Virus record (IMG/VR): IMGVR_UViG_3300024308_000302
Span: 186,001-250,000 of that record
Direction: 5' to 3' (one strand)
DNA: 64,000 nt
DNA from: a virus
In this document: piece by piece, positions 53,963 to 61,904 of the stretch
How positions within the stretch are numbered: position 1 is the stretch's first letter
How the letters are laid out: each line of letters starts with the position of its first letter
The notes under the pieces: model-generated
Told to the model about the DNA's origin: nothing
Database searches by the model: none
The model's input: the letters and a program-made list of their open reading frames with translations, nothing else
Translations under genes and position numbers: made by a program

Positions 53963-55600
53963 TTAAATAACATCAATAACAAGATTAATTGCAAAAGAAT
54001 TATTAAGAAGATCTGATTTTAAGTCAGGATAACCAGCATAAATATTATTTGTTATAGCCACTCTAATTGGTTCATATAAATTATCTTCTAAATATGTTTT
54101 TAAATTATCATCTTGTATCGAATCTATGATTTCGTCAAATAAATCATTAAAATCTTCTAAGCAATAATTTAAGATCTCGCTTTTACTAATAGTTGAAAGA
54201 AAAGGAATATTGAAATTTTTCAAATTTAAAGAATTTCCACCTTTGGACAAATAAATATAAACACAATTTTTAAAAGAATAAAATAATTTATAGTATAAAA
54301 TATAATTGACTAATTTTTTTCGATAAACAGCTTTCATTTTATTACTGATAACTTTTCTTTTGGCTGCTTTATATTTATTAGTAGAGAAAAAGAGTTCCAA
54401 GAAACTTGGGTTATCTTTCAAAGAATCAGAATAGGCATTAAATAAATCATAAATAATATCTATGTTATTTATTTTTTTGAGCATATTTTTAGGACAATAA
54501 TATATGCCAATTTTATTTGACGACAAAGAATCGCAATTATTGTTGATATTTTTAAGATGCCATTTTTTGTTTTGTTTTTTTAATTCATTAAAATAAGTAT
54601 TTTTTGCTTTAATTTCTTTATTTTTTTCTTTCATTGTTTTTAAAATGGTGCTCTCTTTATATATTGGTGGATTACACAGTATACAAACGTTATTTCTGGC
54701 ATATGATTTTCTTATGCCTTTTATTGAACAATTAACACAATTAATAGTTTTTAACTTTAAAAATTTTCTACAAATGTAACAAGAAAAAGAATCTGATGAT
54801 CTTGATAATTTTATCAGGGTTTTATAATCATGATAATGCTCTCCAAAAAAATTAACACAATTTGGACATTTAACTTTATCGATTACAACAGGTATTCTGA
54901 AAATAACATCATTATATGAAGAATGATTAAAAAGAATAATAAAGTGTTTTAAATCATCATAAAGAAAATAAGTAGGCAATTTATTTATGCTTAAATGTTT
55001 ATTTATTGTATACAAAGGCATTAAAGAAACAGCAGCTACAAAATAATTAGAACGTGCCAAATTGGTAAGATTATTAATCATATCTTTCCTAAAATATAAA
55101 AAATAATCTATTAAAAATTGTTTTTTCTTACTCAAAACAAAATAACAAACAATATAGTCATTTAAAATTTTATTTAAATCATTTTTAATATTTTCTACAT
55201 TGAAAAGGTATGAAGTGTGGCTGTCAGCATTTCGCTTTGAATTAATATCATAAAATAACAAATTGAAATCATTATAATTAATTGGATTTTTTTCGAAAAA
55301 ATCATTACCATGTAGACTCTTAACAATATCAATTAGAATCGATGCATTTACTGATCTTATGGTATTACCTGTTTCAGAAGAGATATTAGCGTTTACATCT
55401 TTTTCAACAACTAAGCCTCGTAATGTGAGTTCACAATAATCATGTAAAGATGAATAAAGCTCTGTATAAAATAAATTAATATTACGCTTCCCAATATAAC
55501 CAGAATCTATAAATGCTGAAATATTGAAAAAATTCTCAAAGAAAATGGCATTAGCTTTATTATAGAAAAGATCTGGATCTGAATTAAACATTTTACTCAT
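53963..55600 (-). CDS. Zinc-ribbon-rich hypothetical protein
   Basis: 545 residues from the ATG at 55600, which has a perfect AGGAGG site. A 39-residue hydrophobic extension upstream has none. Residues about 275-345 hold four CxxC pairs (CPNC, CYIC, CVNC, CILC), probably two zinc ribbons. Flanking regions are helical and rich in Lys, Asn and Tyr. It may bind nucleic acid. Extreme A+T content. Function unknown. Confidence 0.83.
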   Translation of the reverse strand: MSKMFNSDPDLFYNKANAIFFENFFNISAFIDSGYIGKRNINLFYTELYSSLHDYCELTLRGLVVEKDVNANISSETGNTIRSVNASILIDIVKSLHGNDFFEKNPINYNDFNLLFYDINSKRNADSHTSYLFNVENIKNDLNKILNDYIVCYFVLSKKKQFLIDYFLYFRKDMINNLTNLARSNYFVAAVSLMPLYTINKHLSINKLPTYFLYDDLKHFIILFNHSSYNDVIFRIPVVIDKVKCPNCVNFFGEHYHDYKTLIKLSRSSDSFSCYICRKFLKLKTINCVNCSIKGIRKSYARNNVCILCNPPIYKESTILKTMKEKNKEIKAKNTYFNELKKQNKKWHLKNINNNCDSLSSNKIGIYYCPKNMLKKINNIDIIYDLFNAYSDSLKDNPSFLELFFSTNKYKAAKRKVISNKMKAVYRKKLVNYILYYKLFYSFKNCVYIYLSKGGNSLNLKNFNIPFLSTISKSEILNYCLEDFNDLFDEIIDSIQDDNLKTYLEDNLYEPIRVAITNNIYAGYPDLKSDLLNNSFAINLVIDVI

Positions 55601-56017
55601 AAAACCTCCTAAATTAAAATTTATATCCAATATTACATAATATATCATAAATAAAGTAGTCTTTAAAAAAATAGAGTCTTTTTGAACTATGAAAATAGGT
55701 AATAAAAATAAAACCAACTATTTTTATATCTTTATATCATATAAATTAATAAAAAATATACAAAAAAGACATATAACGTGTAATATATTATAAATAAAGT
55801 AAATTGTTAATACAAATATATTATTGAAAAATGAAAATATTTTTTACGTTTTTTATAAATCTAAACGAAGATTTATAAAGTTAATTTATATATAATAATG
55901 CTTATTTTATAAGCTTATTTCTTAAGTTTTTGAACAAATACATATAAAACAGCAATTTTAGAACATTTTTTATCAATATATGTAAAAATAAAAACGTGAA
56001 GTTTTTTTAATAGAAAT
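55601..56017. other. Non-coding A+T-rich region with perfect hairpin
   Basis: About 415 bases without a gene, visibly above 80% A+T. It contains an 11-base perfect inverted repeat, TTTATAAATCT (55852-55862) and AGATTTATAAA (55869-55879), around the loop AAACGA. No T-run of terminator type follows closely. It may be an operator, a small RNA or a replication element. Confidence 0.5.
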
Positions 56018-56019
56018 AA

Positions 56020-56040
56020 AAAAGAGGCCGAAGCCTCTTA
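56020..56040 (-). terminator. GAGGC-type terminator
   Basis: AAAAGAGGC/GCCTCTT stem with a CGAA loop, about 75 bases after the RNA ligase stop codon. Confidence 0.85.
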
Positions 56041-56177
56041 TGTTTTTGGCAGTTTCTCCGAATATTCACGCTTCTTCTAAGAAGTGGTGACACCCAAATA
56101 ACCGTCCAAGGTACATCATTTTTTGTTCTTGTTGCGACTGTCAAACTTACCAAAGCATGGAAGCCCGAAATCCTTTC
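56022..56177. repeat. Parental copy of duplicated RNA ligase 3' region
   Basis: 156-base block matching 53201-53357: terminator, non-coding stretch with inverted repeats at 56071-56084, and the final codons of the ligase gene. Confidence 0.9.
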
Positions 56178-56769
56178 TCCTTAATTTAGCATAACGCCCA
56201 TCAGGATGGTGGAAAACAAGTCCTTCTTCGTTTTCAAACTTGTCTTCGAAAAGTTTTTTCAAACCTTCAAAAGAGAAGTCAGTCACTTCAAACGCAACAC
56301 TACCATGTTCCCAGAGTTCGTGGCGAGTAAGGTTGTAGGGGTTGCCATTAACCTTTGGGCCAACAAGTTCGTAGGTTTTGCCATCCTTCAACTCTCCAGA
56401 ATTTGCAAGAGCCTCAAGGTGAAACTTGTCCTCTGGACCTTCACCAACAGGAACCCAGTGTGGGAAATGCAGGCTATGAGCAGCAGGCTTAGCTTCACAA
56501 GGAATAGCACCTGCTGGAACCTCATTGAACATATGGTCTTCTGGTACAAACTTATCGCCCAATTTACGAGCCAATTTCGAGAAATTCGATTTCAGCTTGC
56601 GGTCAAAGCGTTTAAACAGTTTGCCATCCTTGAAGTAGGCAGACGAACCATCAAACTTGATAGTAGCCTTGCCTTCACCACGAACAACCCATTCCGCACC
56701 CGGAGTAACAACATCGGTAGCAAGATCAGTATTACGGTCAATCACGAACAGAGTTTTGATTTTTTTCAT
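56116..56769 (-). CDS. RNA ligase (Rnl1-like, DUF5565-type)
   Basis: A 217-residue nucleotidyltransferase-fold ligase that probably joins RNA ends through an enzyme-AMP intermediate. Nucleotidyl motif I is KFDG with the reactive lysine at K38. Then RFDRK (54-58), the motif III-like TYELVGPKVNGNP (132-144), the motif IV EEGLVFHHPDG (181-191) and motif V AKLRRKD (194-200). It lacks a separate C-terminal domain. Clearly richer in G+C than its neighbours, suggesting recent acquisition. AGGAGA site. Promoter TGCTATACT near 56850. Confidence 0.88.
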   Translation of the reverse strand: MKKIKTLFVIDRNTDLATDVVTPGAEWVVRGEGKATIKFDGSSAYFKDGKLFKRFDRKLKSNFSKLARKLGDKFVPEDHMFNEVPAGAIPCEAKPAAHSLHFPHWVPVGEGPEDKFHLEALANSGELKDGKTYELVGPKVNGNPYNLTRHELWEHGSVAFEVTDFSFEGLKKLFEDKFENEEGLVFHHPDGRYAKLRRKDFGLPCFGKFDSRNKNKK

Positions 56770-56911
56770 GTTAAATCTCCTAAATAGATTAAAGTAGTTT
56801 TCGAATCCAACCGCCTCTATTTAAGGGTTTCCCCTCTGTTTGTGAAGCTAGTATAGCAAAACACGACCTATTGTGCAAGATTTTTTTTAACCAATGATAT
56901 CGAAATTACTA

Positions 56912-57559
56912 TCAAATAATTAACATCCTGAGTGTAATTAGATTATTTTCAAATTCACTAGTATTAATACGATAAGCACCATCAAAGTACCATTCTGGAA
57001 ACAATTCCTTTGTAATTTCTTTATCATCATTGAGAAATACTTCAAGAAGCCTAAATTCATCATCTAATGGACAAAGCATATTACGATGCTTAGTAACGTT
57101 CAAAACAATATCTTGACTTGATTTTGATTTAAGATAATGAAGCGATTGATATTCAAAGTTGCTATCATATGAAATTGAGATTTTGTAACCTAACATGCCA
57201 GATTTAGAGCATCTTTTTACAATCGTATAAGATAAATCGACATTTGATATAATACCATTATTGTCAGTAGTAACTATACAATTACTTCCAAAAACAATAT
57301 TACTATTAAGCTGTTTTAAAAAATGAGAAATAGGCAATATCGGACTTAAACCAGTTAGCTCGATTTTTTGATTGTTGTAGGCATAAAACTTATCAAAATT
57401 TTTGATATTCTGTTGTTCGCTCATAAAAGAACTGTCAAATTTATTGAATACCAATCGTGCAATATTGCTTACAAAAGATTGAGCTTGTTTCTTTTTTTTC
57501 ATAGCTGCATCATAGTTTTCTTGATAAACACTATAATTTGATTTTAAGGTAGGCGTCAT
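56912..57559 (-). CDS. C-terminal-tag protein, short
   Basis: A 215-residue soluble protein (MTPTLKSNYSVYQENYDAAM). It ends NLITLRMLII, the shared signature. The middle has GSNCIVTTDNNGIISNVDLS. It lies 14 bases after 57574 and is probably in one operon with that gene and 57764. Function unknown. Confidence 0.82.
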   Translation of the reverse strand: MTPTLKSNYSVYQENYDAAMKKKKQAQSFVSNIARLVFNKFDSSFMSEQQNIKNFDKFYAYNNQKIELTGLSPILPISHFLKQLNSNIVFGSNCIVTTDNNGIISNVDLSYTIVKRCSKSGMLGYKISISYDSNFEYQSLHYLKSKSSQDIVLNVTKHRNMLCPLDDEFRLLEVFLNDDKEITKELFPEWYFDGAYRINTSEFENNLITLRMLII

Positions 57560-57573
57560 AATTAATTACCTTT

Positions 57574-57801
57574 TTAAATAAAAAGTCGAGTAAAATCAAC
57601 AATAACATCTCTATTATTGTTGCATTGTTTACCACAGCATTTACATTTACGATTTGACTTTTGAATGTCTTCCAAAACAGCCAAAGCTCGCTTGTTAGCA
57701 GCGATAGCTCTTGATTCAGCTTCTTTTGCTCTAGCTAAAGCATAATCAGCACGAGCAAACAAATCAGTCAGGTTGGACAATGATTTTAACTCCTTTACCA
57801 T
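57574..57801 (-). CDS. Small coiled-coil protein with cysteine cluster
   Basis: 75 residues from the ATG at 57801, overlapping the end of 57764-58345. A TTG seven codons later (57780) has a better placed AAAGGAG and may be the real start. An alanine-rich coiled coil (ARADYALARAKEAESRAIAA) is followed by CKCCGKQC, a likely metal site. Function unknown. Confidence 0.72.
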   Translation of the reverse strand: MVKELKSLSNLTDLFARADYALARAKEAESRAIAANKRALAVLEDIQKSNRKCKCCGKQCNNNRDVIVDFTRLFI

Positions 57802-58345
57802 TCGTATATTCAGGCAAGCTGCTCCAAACATAAAGGTTATCTACAAAATGTGGTGGTTCAACACGTTCAATTTCAAGAGCTTCTGCCATTTTTGTTGCAC
57901 GAGTAATAGCTTCTTCTGAAGTTAAGAAACTTGCAATGATTACTGTATTTTCGACTTCATATTTGATAATTGCACCATTATCTTCTGGATCAAAAGATGG
58001 CCTATAACCACTGACACCACGTTTAACGTTTTGAATGATAATCGAATAGGATTGATCATTACTGGGGTCATAATCAAGGTACTTAAGTTCATAACAAATA
58101 GCAAAATTACCTTTGCCAAAGTCTTCAAAATTCTTCCATCCCATAACAGAACGACCTGTAGCCCCACTGGTCCAATCTTTTTTCGTAATATAGACTAAAG
58201 TTCCTTTGGACAATCCATAAACATCCTGATTGAGAACTGTTTTAATAATGCAATCTTTTAATTGTTTAGTCTCATCCAAATTGTCTGTTTTTTTTGGGGT
58301 GCTCTCACCAAAAATTAAATCACCAAACTTTTTAAGACCATCCAT
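57764..58345 (-). CDS. Hypothetical protein
   Basis: A 193-residue soluble protein (MDGLKKFGDLIFGESTPKKT) with AAGGAGA upstream and its own promoter. Contains TLVYITKKDWTSGATGRSVM. First gene of the 57764-56912 operon. No family recognised. Confidence 0.82.
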   Translation of the reverse strand: MDGLKKFGDLIFGESTPKKTDNLDETKQLKDCIIKTVLNQDVYGLSKGTLVYITKKDWTSGATGRSVMGWKNFEDFGKGNFAICYELKYLDYDPSNDQSYSIIIQNVKRGVSGYRPSFDPEDNGAIIKYEVENTVIIASFLTSEEAITRATKMAEALEIERVEPPHFVDNLYVWSSLPEYTNGKGVKIIVQPD

Positions 58346-58369
58346 AATGTTCTCCTTAGATTTAGGTGT

Positions 58370-58398
58370 ATTATATCAAATTTTTGAAAATTACTCAA
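58370..58398 (-). promoter_or_regulatory. Sigma70-type promoter with extended -10
   Basis: Minus strand TTGAGT, 17 bases, TATAAT preceded by TGA; serves 58345-56912. Confidence 0.7.
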
Positions 58399-58453
58399 GC
58401 GATAAACATCATTTCAAAAAGTCAAGGTATAATCATTCAGGATTTTGGTGTCC

Positions 58454-59404
58454 TTAACCTTTAAATTTGTTACAAACTTGAATCTTTTGTTTTTCATTTT
58501 TACGCTGGAAATTCAACTTATAGAAAACCATCTGGTTGAGCACATCAAGCGTATACGCGGCATCATTGCCAGCAACATGCAGTCTCAAATAAGGAATATC
58601 AAATGTACGAAGGGCTGTTCGAAGAGAAGCTGTCTCATTTTTAACATGATCACTGTTCAAGAAATGAAACTCATTTTTTGAAACATAAGAAGTATCAATG
58701 AAATTCATATTCTCAATAAACTCTTCTTCAAGGCCAAGCTGTTTCAGAATACTAATTTCAGTACAAAGATTATGGCCAACCAAATAATCACAATCAGAAA
58801 AATGCTCTTTGAAAATATCCAAAATAGCAGTTTTGTCGATATTGGAGGTTTCACCATAGTTAAAACGGTCTTTAGACTCATTTGAGAAAGAATAGTTGTA
58901 TGACATTCTTTGGCCATTTACTTGAATAGAAACACCCATTTCAAGCGGTTCAAAGTAATCACCAATGGTTACAAATTCAAAATCAAGAGCCATTAATTTC
59001 TTATCAGCAATATTTGTAGGCAATGGCCGATTGAATGACTCAATTAAATTTGATTTCTTTTTTTTCTTAGTAACACAAGCTTCCTGACGCAATAGCTCAA
59101 GTTCACGCAAATCATTTAAAGAGTTCACAAAAAAGCAGGCGTCTACTTCTGTAACTGTACTTTTCTCATAAGGTGCTGTTTTTTTCTTGATTCGAAAACG
59201 TTTATAAAGCTCGTTTTGAAATAATTGAAAAGATTCAACATCAATATAGAGCAATGAATTTTGAGTGTAGATTTTAGAGAAAATTTTAAGGTCAATAAGG
59301 TTTTCAGAGGTAAAAAACTTTTTAACAGCAGCAATTTTTTCAGATTCTTCCAATGGAATTCGGTTAAATGTTACGCCACGAATTTTGTCAATATTGTAGT
59401 ACAT
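58454..59404 (-). CDS. DEDDh 3'-5' exonuclease-like protein (Gfd2-like)
   Basis: A 316-residue protein with an RNase H-fold exonuclease domain from about residue 137. Exo I is ALDFEF (D141, E143). Exo II is LVGHNLCTEISIL, where E216 stands in the place of the usual Asp. Exo III is RLHVAGNDAAYTLDVL (H276, D281). The HxAGNDAxYTL wording is characteristic of the fungal Gfd2/YDR514C DEDDh group. The N-terminal 135 residues are not recognised. Expected to trim RNA or DNA 3' ends. GAGG site. Confidence 0.82.
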   Translation of the reverse strand: MYYNIDKIRGVTFNRIPLEESEKIAAVKKFFTSENLIDLKIFSKIYTQNSLLYIDVESFQLFQNELYKRFRIKKKTAPYEKSTVTEVDACFFVNSLNDLRELELLRQEACVTKKKKKSNLIESFNRPLPTNIADKKLMALDFEFVTIGDYFEPLEMGVSIQVNGQRMSYNYSFSNESKDRFNYGETSNIDKTAILDIFKEHFSDCDYLVGHNLCTEISILKQLGLEEEFIENMNFIDTSYVSKNEFHFLNSDHVKNETASLRTALRTFDIPYLRLHVAGNDAAYTLDVLNQMVFYKLNFQRKNEKQKIQVCNKFKG

Positions 59405-59484
59405 GACAACCTCATATTCTTTAAAAGATAGCTGATTGTATCATGATCCAAAATAAAAATGAACCCCCATACGTCGAGAAAATA

Positions 59485-59505
59485 AAAACCACCCGAAGGT
59501 GGTAT
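59485..59505 (-). terminator. Rho-independent terminator
   Basis: ACCACC/GGTGGT stem with a CGAA loop after the gene at 59516. Confidence 0.8.
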
Positions 59506-59515
59506 AATATAACAT

Positions 59516-60559
59516 TTAAAATCTTGCCATTTTTAAAATTTCAAAATCTTTAATATTGATTTCTTCTGCTGCAATATCCAAATTTTTCTTAAAAATCTCA
59601 GCAATATCATCCCTAAGAGCCTTATGAATATTATCAACACCATCAAAAGAGATTGTTTTAAAATTATGTGATGATCTAATATCAATTTTTCTATAAGAAA
59701 TAAAATGATTTTCAGTAGTAACAACAAAAAATCTATGAAAATCCGATGGAGTATCTTCAATATTTATAGTATAACAATCATAATGGTCTTTAAATTTATT
59801 AGGATCAATCTCTAAAGTAATAAATCCTTTCAATGAATTAAATTCTTGTTTACTACCTGTCAAATTTATATAAAAAGCCAATGGATAAAATACTGAAACA
59901 ATATCATCTAATTTAGACTTTGAAAAAAATGGACTTAAAGCTTTTCTTATTGATTTTGGATGCAAATCAAATTTAATCGAATTTGAACCATCATTTGTTT
60001 CAATATATTTACTTTTTAATTCATCTTCACTCATGTAAACAAAAGAATTATCAGGAATTTTTGATGTAATAATATCTACATAATCCAAAGCCAATTTATC
60101 AATAAATTCTTTTAAAGTAATATTTTTTGGCATAATATCTTGTAATTTTCTTAAAAGTTCTGAATAGCACTTATCATAAGCAGAACCAGCCAACATTTCA
60201 CTAAAGGTATATCTATTATTAAAGAGATCAATATAAATATTTTCAAGGGTCTGATTTTTTCTAATAGCAAATTTAAGATCCCCAAAGAAAAAAACTAATT
60301 TATCTATATAAAACCCAACACAAACTTTATCTGCTTTTTTTTGAAGATCCCCATAAAGAACAGATGAACGAAGATCTGACAAATTTTTTAATTGATCAAA
60401 TTTTCGATAATCAATTTTAAACATTTCATCAAGAAATATAAAAGTATTTGCATCTGCTTCGAACATATAGACATCAGAATTTATACTGGAAGATTTCATT
60501 TTTGAGAAATCATAAAGTTCATGAAGACGTTCTTTTTTTTGAGTCATAAGATCTGTCAC
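59516..60559 (-). CDS. C-terminal-tag protein, group B
   Basis: 347 residues from a GTG at 60559 with GGAGG seven bases upstream. This start aligns VTDLMTQKKERLHELYDF residue for residue with the beginning of 60710-61801. A frame extending to 60640 is not supported. Shared blocks are IDYRKFDQLKNLSDL, TLKEFIDKL, NSFVYMSEDELKSKY and GVDNIHKALRDDIAEIF, and it ends DFEILKMARF. Function unknown. Confidence 0.86.
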   Translation of the reverse strand: MTDLMTQKKERLHELYDFSKMKSSSINSDVYMFEADANTFIFLDEMFKIDYRKFDQLKNLSDLRSSVLYGDLQKKADKVCVGFYIDKLVFFFGDLKFAIRKNQTLENIYIDLFNNRYTFSEMLAGSAYDKCYSELLRKLQDIMPKNITLKEFIDKLALDYVDIITSKIPDNSFVYMSEDELKSKYIETNDGSNSIKFDLHPKSIRKALSPFFSKSKLDDIVSVFYPLAFYINLTGSKQEFNSLKGFITLEIDPNKFKDHYDCYTINIEDTPSDFHRFFVVTTENHFISYRKIDIRSSHNFKTISFDGVDNIHKALRDDIAEIFKKNLDIAAEEINIKDFEILKMARF

Positions 60560-60611
60560 AAGTGTACCTCCAAATATCCAAATATAAAATGAATTTAAAC
60601 TTTGAGCTATG

Positions 60612-60640
60612 ATTATATCAATATAGGGAAAAATTTGCAA
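60612..60640 (-). promoter_or_regulatory. Sigma70-type promoter with extended -10
   Basis: Minus strand TTGCAA, 17 bases, TATAAT preceded by TGA, before the GTG at 60559. Confidence 0.7.
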
Positions 60641-60654
60641 TATTTATTCAGAGA

Positions 60655-60682
60655 ATAAAAAATACCACTCGAAAGTGGCATC
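60655..60682 (-). terminator. Rho-independent terminator
   Basis: CCACT/AGTGG stem with a CGAA loop and T-run, about 30 bases after the gene at 60710. Confidence 0.75.
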
Positions 60683-60709
60683 TTATGTAAATTATGTAAC
60701 TGAAGAACA

Positions 60710-61801
60710 TTAGAAACTAATCATAGTAATCAGTTCAATATCTTGATTACTAATATCTTGCTGTTCAATGTTTAATTTCTCCTTAAACACATTGGCAATA
60801 TCCTTTTTAAGTTCATTGTATACAGCATCAATACCTTTAATTTTAGTTACCTCATAACTTTGAGTAGCAATATTGATGCGATCTCTATGATTAGTATTAT
60901 AAGAAATAAAATAATCATCAGTAGTAATACCAATAGATCGATATTTCATAATATTGGAGAAATGCATAGTTTCAGGCATATCAATACCCATAAAGTAACA
61001 ATCATGATGTCTACTAAATTTATTTATACCATTCAAAGGTCCAATATAACCATGAAGTTCCTCAAACTTACCAGATGGATTATCAACAAGAGATAAAAAC
61101 GCAAAATGAGAAAGCACAAATACTATATGATTTAATTTGTCTGTCGGGAAAAACGGTTTCAATGCTTGTCTAATTTCTGCTGGTTTCAACCCAAATTTTC
61201 TAATAGCAGTAGCCATATTAGAATCATCATAATCATCAGAAACATTAGAATATTTTTCAATAAATTCTTCATTATCAACATATACAAAAGCATTATCAGT
61301 AATAGAAGCATTAATAATGTCTTTGGGAGAAGATTTATTTTTAAAATTAAATTCGGCTAATGTGATATCAGATGGTAATAGGGAATTCAATTCTTCCAGT
61401 TTTTTTTGATAGTATTCTTCATAAGCTGAATTATCAATAAAAGAATTAAATGAAAAGAAAGTTTCATGTATACCAATTTTTGCATTTTCAATTTTTTGGC
61501 CACGATTAATATGAAACTTAATGTTACAGTTAAATTTTAATGTACCAGAATCAATAGCAACAATACAAGAAACTGATTTATCTATATCATGATTCCTAAT
61601 ATGCATTATAAGATTATTTAAATTTTTAATTTGATCAAGTTTCCTATAATCCAACGTAAAGAACTCATTTAAAAAAATAATAGATCGCTCATCATTCTCA
61701 AAAAAATAAAAAGTTGTACTACCAATACATTTAGTTTTTGCTGAATCAAAATCATACAGTTCACGAAGACGTGTTTCCATGAGTTGCATTACATCAATCA
61801 T
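60710..61801 (-). CDS. C-terminal-tag protein, group B
   Basis: A 363-residue soluble protein with TTGAGG upstream; tandem paralogue of 59516. Shared blocks are LDYRKLDQIKNLNNL, NAFVYVDNEEFIEKY, LNHIVFVLSHFAF and GIDAVYNELKKDIANVF. It ends DIELITMISF. The two genes have separate promoters and terminators. Function unknown. Confidence 0.87.
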   Translation of the reverse strand: MIDVMQLMETRLRELYDFDSAKTKCIGSTTFYFFENDERSIIFLNEFFTLDYRKLDQIKNLNNLIMHIRNHDIDKSVSCIVAIDSGTLKFNCNIKFHINRGQKIENAKIGIHETFFSFNSFIDNSAYEEYYQKKLEELNSLLPSDITLAEFNFKNKSSPKDIINASITDNAFVYVDNEEFIEKYSNVSDDYDDSNMATAIRKFGLKPAEIRQALKPFFPTDKLNHIVFVLSHFAFLSLVDNPSGKFEELHGYIGPLNGINKFSRHHDCYFMGIDMPETMHFSNIMKYRSIGITTDDYFISYNTNHRDRINIATQSYEVTKIKGIDAVYNELKKDIANVFKEKLNIEQQDISNQDIELITMISF

Positions 61802-61869
61802 ATAAAATCCTCAAGTTGATTAATTAAAAATCAAAAATATAAAATATGTAGAAAAACATTGTATAATAT

Positions 61870-61891
61870 AAAAAAGAGGCCGAAGCCTCTT
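61870..61891 (-). terminator. GAGGC-type terminator
   Basis: AAAAGAGGC/GCCTCTT stem with a CGAA loop after 61905. Confidence 0.85.
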
Positions 61892-61904
61892 GAAAATTAT
61901 TTAA

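Noticed and set aside
55601-55717. 39-residue hydrophobic extension of the zinc-ribbon protein
   Set aside because: A perfect AGGAGG site lies before the ATG at 55600, and the extension is A+T-rich leader sequence by chance free of stops.
16871-61891. Recurrent GAGGC...GCCTC palindromes as mobile-element ends or CRISPR repeats
   Set aside because: They sit directly behind stop codons with T-runs and have no constant spacing or target duplications, so they are terminators. I saw no CRISPR array, transposase or tRNA gene in the window.
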